In this document: positions 22,199-34,283 of the stretch, piece after piece
Position numbering within the stretch: the stretch's first letter is position 1
Layout: the number at the start of each line of letters is the position of its first letter
Source: Ottelia alismoides
Taxonomy: Eukaryota; Streptophyta; Magnoliopsida; Alismatales; Hydrocharitaceae
Reading direction: 5' to 3'
Length of the DNA stretch: 64,000 bases
Assembly: GCA_037367405.1 (NCBI GenBank)
Contig: JAZKJV010007242.1
Span: forward strand, 496,001 to 560,000
Notes under the pieces: model-generated
Databases searched by the model: none
Seen by the model: the letters and a program-made list of their open reading frames with translations, nothing else
Told to the model about the DNA's origin: nothing
Made by a program: the position numbers and the translations under genes

Positions 22199-23399
22199 TC
22201 ACGTCTGTTGCGTTGCTTGCGCACGCTTGATGCACGCCTTGAAGGGTATACCGGGATCAGATCCGACCAACTTGAGCAACTTTTTGACGGGGAACGGGAT
22301 GCCTTCGCCTTTCGGTGTCCAAAATTTTGATGTCATGGTAATCTCTCCCTTTTTGATGTTCTCTCTTTGTTTATGGGGAGCTCACTTTCTACAGGAATAG
22401 GTGCTGACTATATTCGCACCAACATATATCCTGTCTCAAGATCATGTTGTCCTCTCTATGTCAGTGGGATCTTGAGTGGGATTCCCTTCTGTATAAAGCG
22501 CATGGAGAGATGTCAGGTGGATAAATATCTGCTACCCCAAAACCCTAATCTTTATATTGGAGAAAAGAAATTCAACTTTTGCCAGATAGTTTCCTATTAA
22601 AAAACACATAAATCAATCATAAGTTACATGAATATATGACTATCACCTCTCATTATAATTTGTTGATGAATCATTGATGCAGAATGCACATACATGGTCC
22701 TAGAAAGTTCAATTTTTCGCAATTATGTTAGTATAAGTTTTTTGATATCCGGATAAAATTCTCTTTCTCCATTGTTGGAACTCTTTGTAAATTTGACTTG
22801 AAGAAAGTAAATATTTTAATAAAAAGAAGAAATTTGTAGGTATTTGGAGATCTCGTTCAACCATCTAGTCTGTGAAGGTCATATTACATAAAATTACCTC
22901 TGTATATCACATAATCATATCTATATCTCTATTGATTTTTTTTCGCATATCTGATAATTGAACTGTTTGATGTTTCTACTTAAAGTAGTTATATGGATAT
23001 TCTTTATTATTTTTTACATTACAATGCATGTATCTAATTGAATTCCAAATTTATTTCCAAAAGGAAAGAAACGATGATTTAATTGAATTCCAAATTTGGC
23101 AGAGCAAATGTTTAGGGGCTTTGTACAAATGACATCCGACGTCCCAAGGGTTTAAATACGAAGTATACATCGGTATTCATGTAAATCCAAATGTTTATAA
23201 TTGTGCTATAAAAATATATTTTTGTAGATTGTAGGTCTGACATGGAGTGATGCTTGGGTTGAGCATTGGACCAGATCGACCGAAACTTCAGACACAAGCT
23301 TGTGCAGGGGTTCATGTGTGAATACTCAAGATCTGAGCCATTTGAGCGGACCGAGATCTATGAGAAAAAAATCCGTCCCTGGCCAACTTAGGCTTCTTT
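22199..23399. other. 3' flank of the helicase exon
   Basis: Probably contains the 3' untranslated region in its first 200-400 bp. No other gene, and no recognisable repeat apart from AT-rich stretches. Confidence 0.5.
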
Positions 23400-23407
23400 G
23401 TTTGGAT

Positions 23408-23605
23408 CAGGGAAGGTCTTATCGATATTGTTTCTATATCGTATCGATACAATATTTTGATGATATATCTTTGAAATATCATCCATGTCAACGATCTTTT
23501 GTGAATGAAATATCTGAAAATTAGGATATATCATCATATCGGTACTCATATCAGTCATATCAGTCACATCTTGATATCGAAATATCGCTGGAATTTCCTT
23601 CCATG
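23408..23605. mobile_element. Short hAT-type element with a GATATC/TATCG array
   Basis: 198 bp. Ends are CAGGGAAGG and, in reverse complement, CATGGAAGG (8 of 9). The flanking sequences GTTTGGAT (23400-23407) and GTTTGGGT (23606-23613) match at 7 of 8 bases. The body is rich in GATATCG, ATATC and GATATAT units. Confidence 0.75.
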
Positions 23606-24013
23606 GTTTGGGTCATGTTCAGCCTCATGCGTTTTGTCAATGTGCTCTCATTTAAAGTTGCATGCTTTTGTGATGATATGCATTATTTATATTTTAAAGT
23701 TAATTGACTTTGGGATTTTAGATATTAATTATCAAATCAATATCAAACGCACGGAGTAAATTACATAAAAGGATCTAAAATTTGAGGTCTGTGTTTGATG
23801 CTGTAATACTTTAGTAGCGACGATGTCTTTTTTTCATCACAAAGGCAACATTAATCTTCTAAATATAAGTTTATATCTTCTGAGATTTTAATGAATATAA
23901 TCCGATTGGGCATCTGTTGTTACTATTGTCGTTGTCATCATTAAAACTCTAATCTTAAGGATAAGGATAACGATAATACTGAGAACTTAGCAGTTAAATT
24001 CTATTTATAAAAT

Positions 24014-24371
24014 GGGTAAAATGGGGCTGCTCACCTCGTTCCATTTCTTCCATTTTTTTATTTTTTTGAAAATTTCTTCTGTGGATTTTTATCAATATAT
24101 CCCTCTATTATGTCATTAAAATTTTGTGTGAAACAGAGACTCCCACGACCTCCATCCAGACGAGGTCGTTTTTAGCATTTTTGTTTGCGTTAAAAAATGA
24201 CTGTCTGGATGGAGGCTGTAGGAGTCTCTGTTTCACATGAAATTTCAATGACATAATATGAGGATATAGTGATGAAGTTTCATGGAAGAAATTAAAAAAA
24301 ATAAAAAAACCGGACGAAATAGGGTATAAGGAGCCAAGTTAGCTCCCCCAAAGGGCAACCCCATTGAACTC
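24014..24371. mobile_element. Mutator-type hairpin MITE, copy 1
   Basis: 358 bp, flanked by an exact 9-bp duplication TTATAAAAT (24005-24013 and 24372-24380), diagnostic of Mutator-type insertion. The two halves are inverted copies of ~165 bp that meet near 24180. The arms contain GACTCC...CCATCCAGACG blocks and the body would fold into one long hairpin. Confidence 0.93.
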
Positions 24372-24492
24372 TTATAAAATCTTTGGATTATATAGATTAT
24401 ACCTGTAAAGCTTCTTTTGTATTAGAATTAACCATCGGAATAATTTCAACATTAATAATATAAGACATAAAATGTTACGATATTTATTTATA

Positions 24493-24838
24493 GAGTTCAA
24501 TGGAGCTGCCTTCCAGGGGGAATTAACTTGGTCCCCCGTTTCATTTTTCTTATTTTTTATTTTTTTTTTGAAAATTTCTTCCGTGAAATTTCATCACTAT
24601 ATCCCTATATTACGTTATTCAAATTTGATGAGAAACAGAAAATCATTTTTTAACGGCAATAGAATTGCTAAAATCGACTCCGTCTGAATGGAGGCAGTAG
24701 GAATCTATGTTTCACACGAAGTTTGAATGACATAATATAAATTTATATTGATAAAAATCGACGAAAGTAATTTTTTAAAAAAATAGAAAATAGAAAAAAT
24801 AAAGCAAGAGAAACCAAGTTACCTCCGGTACACATCAA
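24493..24838. mobile_element. Mutator-type hairpin MITE, copy 2, diverged
   Basis: Same layout as 24014-24371 (GAGTTCAATGGAGCTGCC start, TTTTTTGAAAATTTCTTCCG arm, inverted second arm), 122 bp away. The outermost ~20 bp of the right arm is missing or diverged, so no target duplication could be read. Confidence 0.7.
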
Positions 24839-25371
24839 ATTTCGGTGCTTTAAAGAAATTTACTTAAATGCAGATATTAGCCAATTATTGCACTCTCTAT
24901 CTTTGATTGACATGGATGATGGATTTTGATGAAAGGACAAATATACTCTTCCTGACACGTGTAGTGTAAAACGTGGCGCACGCGCGGTGGACATTTACAA
25001 GTGCGGACTCCTCACTTCTTGAAACTTGGATATATTGACTTTTCTTTTGATCACAGATGTTTCATTTTTTAAATAAGGAAAAAAATAGAAACAAGATAAA
25101 TTTATCTTTTGTTTTTTTGGTTAAGTTCGAGGAATAAAGAAGGAATAAAAATCGCATAAAAAAGCATAATGAATGGCAGACTCAACATATGACCGACCAC
25201 CTAATTCAGGATTTGATATTCTGAGAAAAAATCCCTTTATTTACATCCCCTTATTTAAACGATGAAAGCCGATCTTTGGTCTCTAGCTCCCCGCCTCGGC
25301 TTCTCGTTAACTAGCGGGCTTCCCGCACTAGCTAGCTAATGGAAGACGAGTTTTTTTTCTAATGATTAAGA

Positions 25372-25450
25372 AGGGAAGGGTGAGATTCAACCATGATCCT
25401 TAAAGTGAGAACTCACTGCTTCTACCACCGGACCATAAAGTGAGTTCAAA
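25372..25450 (-). repeat. tRNA-like (SINE-type) segment 1
   Basis: On the minus strand the order resembles a tRNA: GGTCCGGTGGTAGAAGC (A-box-like), then TGGTTGAATCTCACC (B-box-like) about 35 bases later. It lacks a foldable acceptor stem, so it is not a tRNA gene. A tRNA-derived SINE remnant is the likeliest reading. Confidence 0.45.
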
Positions 25451-25639
25451 TGAAAGACTAGTTCAATCCTCATGGGAAGAGCACTTCCCATGGCGATGCA
25501 CGTCGTTAGCTAACCGTGCCTTTCCTTGCTATTCATTCAGCTCTCACTATCTGATCGATGCCCACTGTGAACATCATATGGAAGGCACACAATGTGGATG
25601 ATTTTTATGCCATCGATGGTGTACCAGTATTTGCTGCAT

Positions 25640-25763
25640 GCATGTAAGGACTTAAATGCTAATTTTGGGTTTTTTGGGATCTTATCGTAAATTTGTTAGA
25701 CGGGCATGGAAGGACTTAAATGCTAATTTTGGGTTTTTTGGGATCTTCTCGTAAATTTGTTAC
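25640..25763. repeat. 64-bp tandem duplication
   Basis: Two adjacent copies of a unit containing GGACTTAAATGCTAATTTTG and CGTAAATTTGTTA, offset by 64 bp, differing at a few bases. Confidence 0.85.
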
Positions 25764-26164
25764 TTGTTTGTAGGGACGCGGCAACGGGATGCAGCGCGAA
25801 ACCGCTGGAGGGAAGATGGAGAACAGCGGGCAATGTGTACCGTATTTTCAACGCTGTGTGATTCCCAATGTGGATAACGTGACCCATAACAGCACAGCTC
25901 AATCATTGCACCTGAAAAATTATTTTTTAATTATATGGATACATGTGAAGGATAAATTACACAAAAGTTTGTGAAATATACATTTGATTTCAATGTCGTA
26001 CTCAAGCTTCAAAGGTAATAATATAGTCCTTGATCTTTTGATATTTGTCTCAATGTGATTTTGAGCTATTATAACTTATGAGCGGAAAGATAAAATATTC
26101 AACTAAATTTCAATAATCGAGGACCACATTAAAATAAAATATACCGCGTTGTTACCTTTTGAAG

Positions 26165-26792
26165 TAGTGTTGTGAAAATCGAACCAACTAGTTCGATTGA
26201 TGAACATGGATTGGATCGATCCAGTTAACCGATTTGTATCAGCTCTGTTTGAATGTCAATTCTTTGATTTAATTATTTTTTTCAAATTTGATTTAACCCG
26301 ATTCAATCGAAATTAAACCGTAATTATTTTGAATTTATTCAAAACAAATATCATTGTTAGGTTTGAACTCATGATATTCAACAACTCGCATCAATTCTCT
26401 AACCAACTACTCCACCACAAGTTCTCGTATTAAATAGAATTTAAGCATAAGTTAAATTATTGTCCTTCTATTGACTATATTTTTTGAAGTGTATATATAT
26501 ATATTAATATATGTTGCATATTAAAAATATATTTTACGTATATTATGTACATTAGGCATGTAATTTATATCATTTCAACTATATTTGAGTATATATTTTA
26601 TATATATTTTAGTCAATTCCGATTCAAGTAGTCGGTTCAACCACCTCTTTCCCACCAATTTGGTTCACTTCGATTTTTTAAAAATGATGACATCATTATC
26701 CAGTTGAACAAGTTCGACTCTGTGGTTCAATCTGATCCGACTTTTTCAGCATGGTTTCGGGTTTAGTCTTCGGTTCAGTTTCAAAAATATTG
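26165..26792. mobile_element. Old hAT-type element with an AACCGG/GGTTC array
   Basis: 628 bp. Ends are TAGTGTTGTGAAAATCGAACC and, in reverse complement, CAATATTTTTGAAACTGAACC. Flanks TTTTGAAG (26157-26164) and TTTTAAAG (26793-26800) match at 7 of 8. The subterminal regions are rich in GAACC/GGTTC. The interior includes a tRNA-like stretch at 26345-26432. Confidence 0.7.
26345..26432 (-). repeat. tRNA-like (SINE-type) segment 2
   Basis: Minus-strand reading has GGAGTAGTTGGTTAGAG (A-box-like) and, ~35 bases on, GAGTTCAAACC (B-box-like). No proper cloverleaf, so a SINE relic is more likely than a tRNA gene. It lies inside the hAT-type element. Confidence 0.45.
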
Positions 26793-27157
26793 TTTTAAAG
26801 TTTAAGTACAAGATAATGAAATCGAGTGTGTACTGCATGGACTTTTGTAAAAGGACTTTATGTTCCTATTTTTTCATGATTATAGCTCGCTCCTATAATT
26901 TTAGGAAAATTCACCGTATTTCCTCGTTAATGTAATATATAGGGACATCTGTGTAATCACGAAGGTTTATTACCATAAATTTTGTAATTATATACGAACA
27001 TAAGTATAATTGCAAAAAAATAGAAGTGTACATGTTATTAAATAAACTTGGAAGGACACACATATAAAATCCACAGCAGTGCTATTCCATTTCGTATATT
27101 ACGCTAGCGGAAATTTCATATATTATACTTGTAGTTTATTAAATATTACAAATCCTA

Positions 27158-27300
27158 GGGCCTGTTTGGTTGCTGGGTTGGACTGGGTTGGGTTGGGCTG
27201 GGTTGGGGTGGGTGAATAGTAATCTGTGAGGAGGAAGTACCCTTGTGAATAGTAACCAGGGTTGGGCCAACCCTGCCCAACCCTGCAACCAAACAGGCCC
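27158..27300. mobile_element. Tourist-like (PIF/Harbinger) MITE
   Basis: 143 bp with terminal inverted repeats GGGCCTGTTTGGTTGC and GCAACCAAACAGGCCC, the well-known Tourist-type end. Flanking CTA and TTA are a near match to the 3-bp TTA/TAA target preference. Confidence 0.85.
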
Positions 27301-27550
27301 TTACGTTGCACGATTCATAAAAGGGATTTTTACCCAACAAACCATATAATCTTTTCAAATTATCTCTACGATCTTTGAAATAATATAATTCCCTCCTCGA
27401 CCTCGTAAACTTGCTAATCCTTGCCCTACAAACCCAATGGTTAACCTCAATCCATTTACCTAACTAACCAAATTCTGTTATCTGCCTTTACATTATACCC
27501 ATTTTGTTGATCAAATTTACAATGATTGCCAAGGCCAGCTCATCCAGGGT

Positions 27551-28447
27551 CTATATACCCTTGATAACAGTGACAAAGCCGTGTAAAGCCAGCTTCCCAT
27601 CTCTGTTCCCAACCATCCCCTGGATGAGTTCCCTGCAGAGTGAGGTCCCCGGGAGGGCCACGACCTCGCCTCCTCTGTAGCCTTCCAGCACCATCTCGAG
27701 ATCCTTGAGCATGTACTCAACGAACCCACCAGGCTCGAAGTCCCTCCTCGCCATCCTTATCGTCCTTGTCGAGTTCCTCATCATGGCCCTGAAGAACCCC
27801 TCCACGTCCATCCCCGCATCCTTTGCGAACACCAGCGCCTTGCTCAGCCCCAGCATGCTCCCCGCCACGGTTATCTGGTTCACGATCTTGAAGCTCTGCC
27901 CGCACCCGACTTCACCCATGTGCGTGACGTGCGTCGCCTTCCCCATGAGCTCCAGCAGAGGGGAGAGCAACCGGACGACCTCCACGTCTCTGCCTGCGAA
28001 GATCACCAGCTTTCCCTCCTTGGCAACCATGTCACTTACGGACACTGGCGCATTGACAGCCCAGCAACCCCGGTATCGTGCATCGGAGGCGATCTCCTGA
28101 GCGAGGGTGAGGCTATTGTTGGTCATGTCCACAATGAAACCTCCTGGAGTTAGGGAATGGAGGAATCCGGAGTCGAGTACGAGGGAGTGGACGTCGGAGG
28201 GGGCATCGACCACGAGGAAGAAGACGTCGCTGAAGGAAGCGACGGTGGATGGGGAGGGGGCGAGAGTGGCAGCGGAGTGAAGGAGCTGGGTGGCCTTGGA
28301 AGGGGTACGGTTGAAGACAGTGAGGGCGTAACCGGAGGAGAGGAGTCGGGAGGCCATGACGGCGTCCATGATGCCGGTGCCGATCCATCCCATATGAGTC
28401 TTCCTCGGTGCTATTGGAGTAGGAAACATGGCAGTGCTGACATCCAT
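27551..28447 (-). CDS. 3-hydroxyisobutyrate dehydrogenase-like protein, Pack-MULE cargo
   Basis: 298 codons from ATG at 28447-28445; the open frame extends further upstream but without an ATG. The N-terminal NAD-binding motif GWIGTGIM starts near residue 18 and the VFNRTPSKA loop follows. The C-terminal helical domain has GQSFKIVNQ, with the catalytic lysine of the beta-hydroxyacid dehydrogenase family in place. Motifs such as EGKLVIFAGRD, FEPGGFVEYMLKDL and ALPGTSL fit the plant HIBADH-like 1/2 group. Several normally invariant positions differ. The substrate loop reads NAPVSVSD where the family has DAPVSGGD, and DMTNNS replaces the usual DMT(S/T)S. I therefore infer weak or altered activity. 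The frame is intronless, uninterrupted and enclosed by Mutator-type inverted repeats, which suggests a captured copy. Whether it is transcribed is unknown. Confidence 0.8.
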   Translation of the reverse strand: MDVSTAMFPTPIAPRKTHMGWIGTGIMDAVMASRLLSSGYALTVFNRTPSKATQLLHSAATLAPSPSTVASFSDVFFLVVDAPSDVHSLVLDSGFLHSLTPGGFIVDMTNNSLTLAQEIASDARYRGCWAVNAPVSVSDMVAKEGKLVIFAGRDVEVVRLLSPLLELMGKATHVTHMGEVGCGQSFKIVNQITVAGSMLGLSKALVFAKDAGMDVEGFFRAMMRNSTRTIRMARRDFEPGGFVEYMLKDLEMVLEGYRGGEVVALPGTSLCRELIQGMVGNRDGKLALHGFVTVIKGI

Positions 28448-28960
28448 GGTACAATCTTTGAAGGATGATGAAGGCTGCTTTACCGCAGAGCATGTCCGCC
28501 CTCCAACCCAAGCACCCAAGCTCGACCTCCCCTCGCCCACCCTCTAGCCCATGCGTTCCCAAATCCCAGCGGGATCATGCCAGAGAGGTTGTTGAGGTGA
28601 AGCAACAAGTAGCGCAAGGCGGAAGTTCCCAATCCTAGGCGTGAAAGAAGAGGATGAAGGAGGAGGATAAGGAAGGGGAGAGGGAGATTAAAGATCCATC
28701 GTTCATTATCTTTGATTTGATTAACCCAAGTTTGATGGGAGGGTCTGTGGGGTAAGATGGGGCAAGTTTACGGGGTTGAGGGGGGAATTATGTTGTTTCA
28801 AAAATCGTGGAGGTGATTTTTTTTGAAAGCAACTGTTCGGGGGAGGCATGGCTTGGTGCTCGCCCCAAACTTTTTATTAAACAAGCTATGATACAAAAGC
28901 GAGAGAGATACAGATTTAGAGGATCGACAGATCCCTCTGGAAACCCCAGAATAGGACGCA

Positions 28961-31900
28961 CTACAGTAAAGACCAATCATTGGACAGCAAAGCCGAATGC
29001 GCCAAAATGTTCTCCTTGTAGAACCTTTTCCCCTTGAAAATCTTCGAGTTACGCCCTAACCATATCGCCCAAATGCACGCGAACGGACGCAGGAGCTCCC
29101 CCCGCGCCCTATCTTTATTTGACCGCAAAGAGTCCCAAAATGCCGAAGCCGAGGAGGTGTCGATCCACGTAATTCGGGCCTCCGCCCAATGACAATAGTG
29201 TCTGGGCAAAGGAAGAAAAGGTGCTCCGAAGTCTCCAAACTGGCACCACACAGCGCACAATATATGTAGAACCGAACCCCGTGAAAAACCTTGCGCACCT
29301 ATCGCGAATCAATATCCTCTCGCGTCTGAGCAGCCACAGAAAGAAAACGACCCTCTCCGGGAGCCTGATACTCCAAAGGAATTTAATATCCAAGCACCTG
29401 AGGTCCTGATGCGGAAACTCCTGCTGCGAAATCGCCCTGAACGCCCGCCTCGATGAGAAGACGCCATCGCGCCAAACCCAGTGATCCCGACCACCCGAAG
29501 GCCTGGGCGCACCCTTAAGCACCTGAAGGAGAGCCAGCAGGTCATCGAATCGCTGATCGGAGAGGTTACTGGCAAATGAAGGGAACCACTCATTCCCACA
29601 CCAAGATGAAGCCACCGTCTCCTGTGGATCTTGCGCCAAAGCACATAGGCACGGGAAGGTATCACCGAGGGGGGCCATCCCAGCCCACATATCGCGCCAG
29701 AACAAGAAGGAGTTGCCATCCCTAAGCACAGGAGTAAAGAGATGAGAGTAACGCCGAGCAACATATACAATCCCCCGTTAGAAGGGGGTTCCAGAGCGAC
29801 GATCGTCCAAATCTAGCCTCAACTCCACCCCAAGAGATAAAAGATCCCGCAGAATGGACGGGAAGAAGCCATTGGCACTTCCCCAAAGCCTATTGACCCA
29901 CTTGAGAAGCAACGCGTCATTCACGTGATCAAGCCGCCGAATGCCAAGCCCGCCATCGCACTTCCTCTTAGCCACCTCCGCACAGGCCACCAGGTGTGGA
30001 CCACGCGAAGAAGGCCCCCTTCTCCCCCAAAGAAAGCTTCGCATCAGACCCTCGAGGCGTTTCCTCCCCACCGGAATAATCCAATTTGATAGGTAGTAGA
30101 TAGGGATAGAAGCAAGAACCGATCTAATAAGAACGAGCCGACCTCCCCGAGAGAGCATGGCTGCGCTCCACCCGGCGAGCCTCCTTTCCGCTTTGTCTAC
30201 CACCTTGCACCAATCACGAAGCCTAGATCTCCACGCCCCCAGCGGCGTCCCCAAATAGTCGATTGGAAGCGAGGAAGGAGGGGTTCCCAGTAGCAGCCCA
30301 CATGCATCCGTCGAGCCCGCATCCCAAGCGAAAGGAATCACCTTGGACTTTGATTGATTGATGAGGAGCCCCGAGAGCACGCTAAATATTTTCAATGTGA
30401 CCGCCATCCCTCTGACTTCCTCAATGCCACCCTCGATGAAAACAATAGTGTCATCCGCATATCGCAGGGTTGGGACGCTCCGGCTACCGCAAGAGAATCC
30501 CAAGGAAAGGCCACGATCCACTACCCGAGCCACCATCCATGGCAATACGTCAACCGCAATAACAAATAGCAAGGGAGCCAAGGGGCATCCCTGCTGCACG
30601 CCCCTTCTAGGTTGAAACCGCTCGCCAACGACGCGGCCGTTCATCATAATAGAGAAAGAGGCAGTAGTAATGCACTTGCGCATCCATGATATCCACATCT
30701 TTGGAAACCCACGAGCCCGCAACACCATCCAAAGGAATTTTCAATCCAGCGAGTCGTAAGCCTTAGCAAAGTTCACCTTCCACAGGACCCCGAGTATCCC
30801 CCGCCTCACCCAACTCTCCACCATCTCAGAAGCCAGAGCCGTAACATCATAAATTTGTCGCCCTCGGATGAAGGCAGCCTGCAAGGGTTTGACTAAGTCG
30901 TCAAGCAACGACGCAAGCCTCCGCGCAAAAACCTTTGCCACGATCAAGTATAGTGCATTGGAAATCGCAATCGGCCGAAAGTCTTCAATAGCACGAGAAG
31001 AGGAGGTCTTAGGCAACAAGACAATGAGAGCCCTATTGACACGGTCGAAGCCTGCGTTTCCTTTGCAAAACTCCAAGATAACCTCCCAAACCTCCTTCCC
31101 ATCCACCTCCCATAAGTCCTTGTAGAACGCAATGGGGAAACCGTCCGGCCCAGGCGAGGCGTCACCGTTGAGATCCCAAATAGCATCCTTGACCTCCTCC
31201 AGGGAGACCTCCTTAATCAGCTCCGCACAAAGCAAGGGCGATATTTGCGGGGGTTCCCTCCCCCAACCAGAACCACCGATTAGGCGCACGAATAGATGAG
31301 AAGTCCCTGAAGTACGTGGCCACCTCTCCACCCAAAACCTCCTCGCCCACGACTTCCCTGCCCCCGAAGGAGATGGAATGAATATAGTTAGAACGTCTCC
31401 TGCTAGAGGCCACCCTATGAAAATAGGAGGAATTAGCATCTCCCTCCCTGATCCATTTGATCTCTTAGCCCTCTGGCGCCATTCCGCCACCCTCTTCCTT
31501 TCCTCCCTTTCCACCGTAGCCACCGCCGTCGACCTGGAGACCACCTCCTCAGGGCAGAGGTCCCCCTCCCCCTCCAAGGCATCCAAAGCTGCGACGATCA
31601 CCTCCGCATCCTTCCTGGCAGATGCCCTAGCCTCCCGCGTTCTTTTTTTGAACGAAGCCAAAGCGTTCCGCAGACGCACTAACTTCTTTACAAATCTTAC
31701 CACCGCCGATCGACCACCGCACTCCTTATTCCAAATGTCAGCCAAGAGATCACGGAAGTTATCTTCAAGCAACCAACATCCCCCATATCTAAAGAAACCC
31801 GCAGCGGGAGGCGAAAATTCGGAGATCCAAACGAGAGGAGTATGATCCGAGAAAGAGCGTGCCCGAGAGAGAACGTTTGCCAAGGGAAACAACGACATAA

Positions 31901-32512
31901 AAGTCTGCGAAGCAAAGAACCTGTCAATGCAAGATTTTGACGAAGCACTCCTCCAAGTGAACGTAGTGTCCGTAGCATGAAGATCCTCCAAAGCCATTGA
32001 TGTAACGAAGTCCGAAAAGTCAGTTGATCCCGGATCTGTACCCCCCTGGAGCGTGGCCTATCAGAAGCACGCAATGTAACATTGAAATCTCCTCCTATCA
32101 GCCAAGGAACATCCGGAGAATCCTGACTGACCCTCCGAAGCTCGTCCCAAAGTTCTCTTCTCTTGACATTACAACATGGACCGTACGCACAGGAGAAAAT
32201 GATAGTTTCTGAGTCCGCCTTTCTAGACAAAAAGACAGAAATAGAGTGACATCCCTTGACGACAGAGATAAGAGAGAAAGCCGATGACTTCCATGCAACC
32301 AGTAAGCCCCCCGCATGGCCGATTGCAGGCAAAGCGGTGAACTCATCCAGATCCCCCGCGGCAAAAGAGCGCCAAACATCCTCGTCGAAGAGAGCCAGCT
32401 TGGTTTCCTGCAGAAGAATCACGTCGCACCCCCACTCTTTGAATCTGTTACCTAACACCATCCTCTTATCTGCATCTCCCACGCCCCTCACATTCCAGGT
32501 TAAAACCTTCAT
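28961..32512 (-). pseudogene. LINE ORF2: endonuclease and reverse transcriptase, broken
   Basis: Start ATG at 32512-32510 overlaps the ORF1 stop as ATGA. The endonuclease part has WNVRG, LQETK and GGDFN. A frameshift near 32010 precedes the endonuclease SDHTPL motif in the next segment (31997-30741). The RT palm follows: GPDGFPIAFYK, KAYDSLD, then a TGA in place of a Trp codon at 30743-30741, PLAPLLFVI and the catalytic RYADDTIVF. A TAA at 29780-29778 separates a segment with LPERVVFFLWL, part of the zf-RVT region, from the RT. A further frameshift near 29240 leads to the C-terminus ending at 28961. The catalytic YADD is preserved but no continuous protein can be made. Confidence 0.92.
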
Positions 32513-34283
32513 TTGGAAACACTTTTGAAGCCCCCCGAGGGTACCACACCAGCCGCCTCTGCCACCGCCTCTTCGAAAGTGAGGCAGGTTTGATGTTCCC
32601 TGGACAAAGAATGCGAAGTGCGCCTTCTTCTGTAACACTTGGATGATCTCCTCGATGATTCTCCTTCAGACCCAGCAGCACTGAGACTCCCCGCAGCATC
32701 GGAAGGATCTCCCTGTGAAAACGCTCTCTCGCTAGAAGAAGAGGGTTCTACCTGCGTTGCCGTTGAGACAAACCCCGAGGAAGGAAAGTAGACGACCTCC
32801 TGAGCCGAACCCGTATCCGTTGCAGTTAGGACAGAACCCAGATCCGATGCAGGTAGGACAGGACCCGGATCCGCCTCATGAAGCTCGGTCGGGTCAAGTT
32901 CTACCACCCGACAAACCGGTTCGCGGAAGGATCCGAATGAGGGACCAGCGCGGACATCAATAAAAGCAAACCCGGGAGAGAATACCCGAAAAGCAGAGCC
33001 TGGCGAGGCACTCGAGAAGACACAATCCCCACCGATATGCGTGCACCTACCCTCCACGTCACTCCTGACACCGCCAAGGTTGGCTACCAAGCAACGACTC
33101 CAAGCGAGAGGATGGACATCACGTACGAGGACAGGCGAGGGCCTTACGAAAACATCATAGCACGGCGAGACCCCCGAAGTGACACCCTTCTGCGGAAGCT
33201 TCTCCTCGATAACTGAAACGACCCCCTTACCGGCTCTCCCACCTTGAGCACACCGGTTCGACATAGGGGGGGGAGGCACCACCACTGACAACTCAACTCT
33301 GCAGTAGAATCTTCCCAACTTTAACTCCCCAAAGAAAATCTGATCCGATGCTCGATCGAGGAAGGCCTTGTTACACTCCATGAGAACAATCGTGGAGGAG
33401 GGATCGAAACCAGGCGATAACCCGTCGTTAGTGACGGCCAACACTTCACCCCACCTCCTCAGAGGACGCCGAAGGCACTGGACGGACCTCGACAGGAATG
33501 GAACACCTCGGACCATAGCAACGCAGACCTCCAGGTCCGAGCAAGCCCCATCCGCAAAGCGCAAATCCCTCCAAGCGATGCCTCCCTGAGTCCCGGCATG
33601 CAACAAACGAAACCGCTGCTCATTCGATAAACCCCGAACGCAACATCTTTTCGCCCCTAGGAGGAACACGTCCCCCTGAGAACTGCCTCCCCAAGATCTC
33701 CCCGAGAGTGTTGCTCACCGCCTCTATCGCCACGCTCGCTCCCAGGAATACACCGACGATCGTCCTTCCACCCCACGGACCACTTGCATGCTGCTCCCCC
33801 ACCTTCGAAGAACCCGCACCCTCCACAACGTGATCCCCCAACTTCGATGAACCCGTCCGCAATGCAGTGACCTCCCCTCCGCAGCTCCCCACCCACTCCG
33901 CAGCTCCCCTTCGCACCCGCAGTCAAGCAGGTCTCCCCTGCGACCACCTGCGCAAAAGAACGACGTCCAAAGACGAAAGTACCCACTTCTTCCCGAGGAC
34001 TCCTCGAAGGCAACACGGGCTTTCCGAGAGAGAACTGACTCACATCACCCCTCGATCTTGCACCACAACCCGCCTGCTTGTGACCCAAACCACCGCATGC
34101 AAAGCACCGAGGCCTTGCAACACACACCGAAGCAAGGTGGCCCCTAACGCCACACCGCCAACACTTACGTCCGGGTTTCTTGTATGAAACCGACACCCAC
34201 CTCCCACCTGATGAGAACGCCGCCTCCCCTTCTGCGGCAACGAACTGCGGGCTCTCCTTGTGAGTGCCGGAAGCGTCGCCCAT
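32509..34283 (-). pseudogene. LINE ORF1: nucleic-acid-binding protein, one frameshift
   Basis: ATG at 34283-34281. The N-terminal segment has two zinc knuckles, CWRCGVRGHLASVC and CFACGGLGHKQAGC, near residues 40-70. A frameshift near 33660 moves the continuation to 33669-32509, which ends in TGA overlapping the ORF2 start. The second half has no motif I recognise beyond acidic and Ser-rich stretches. This layout, zinc knuckles before ORF2, is usual for plant L1 ORF1, though the knuckle order here is N-terminal. Confidence 0.8.

Larger units (their letters stand above)
24885..25895. repeat. Dispersed intergenic repeat, copy A
   Basis: Blocks within this interval match 43330-43660 in the same order: GAAGGAC...TATAC...CACGTG, CTCCTCA(C/T)TTCT, a GGACTTAAA(T/C)GCT block, and a terminal block with TATTTTCAACGC and TGTGGATAACGTGAC. 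Copy A is longer because of additional sequence including a tRNA-like segment at 25372-25450. No coding function seen. Confidence 0.6.

Noticed and set aside
25372..25450. tRNA gene
   Set aside because: Box-like motifs are present but there is no complementary acceptor stem or complete cloverleaf.
28157..28468. Plus-strand Gly/Glu-rich frame
   Set aside because: Shadow of the minus-strand dehydrogenase-like gene, which has clear motifs.
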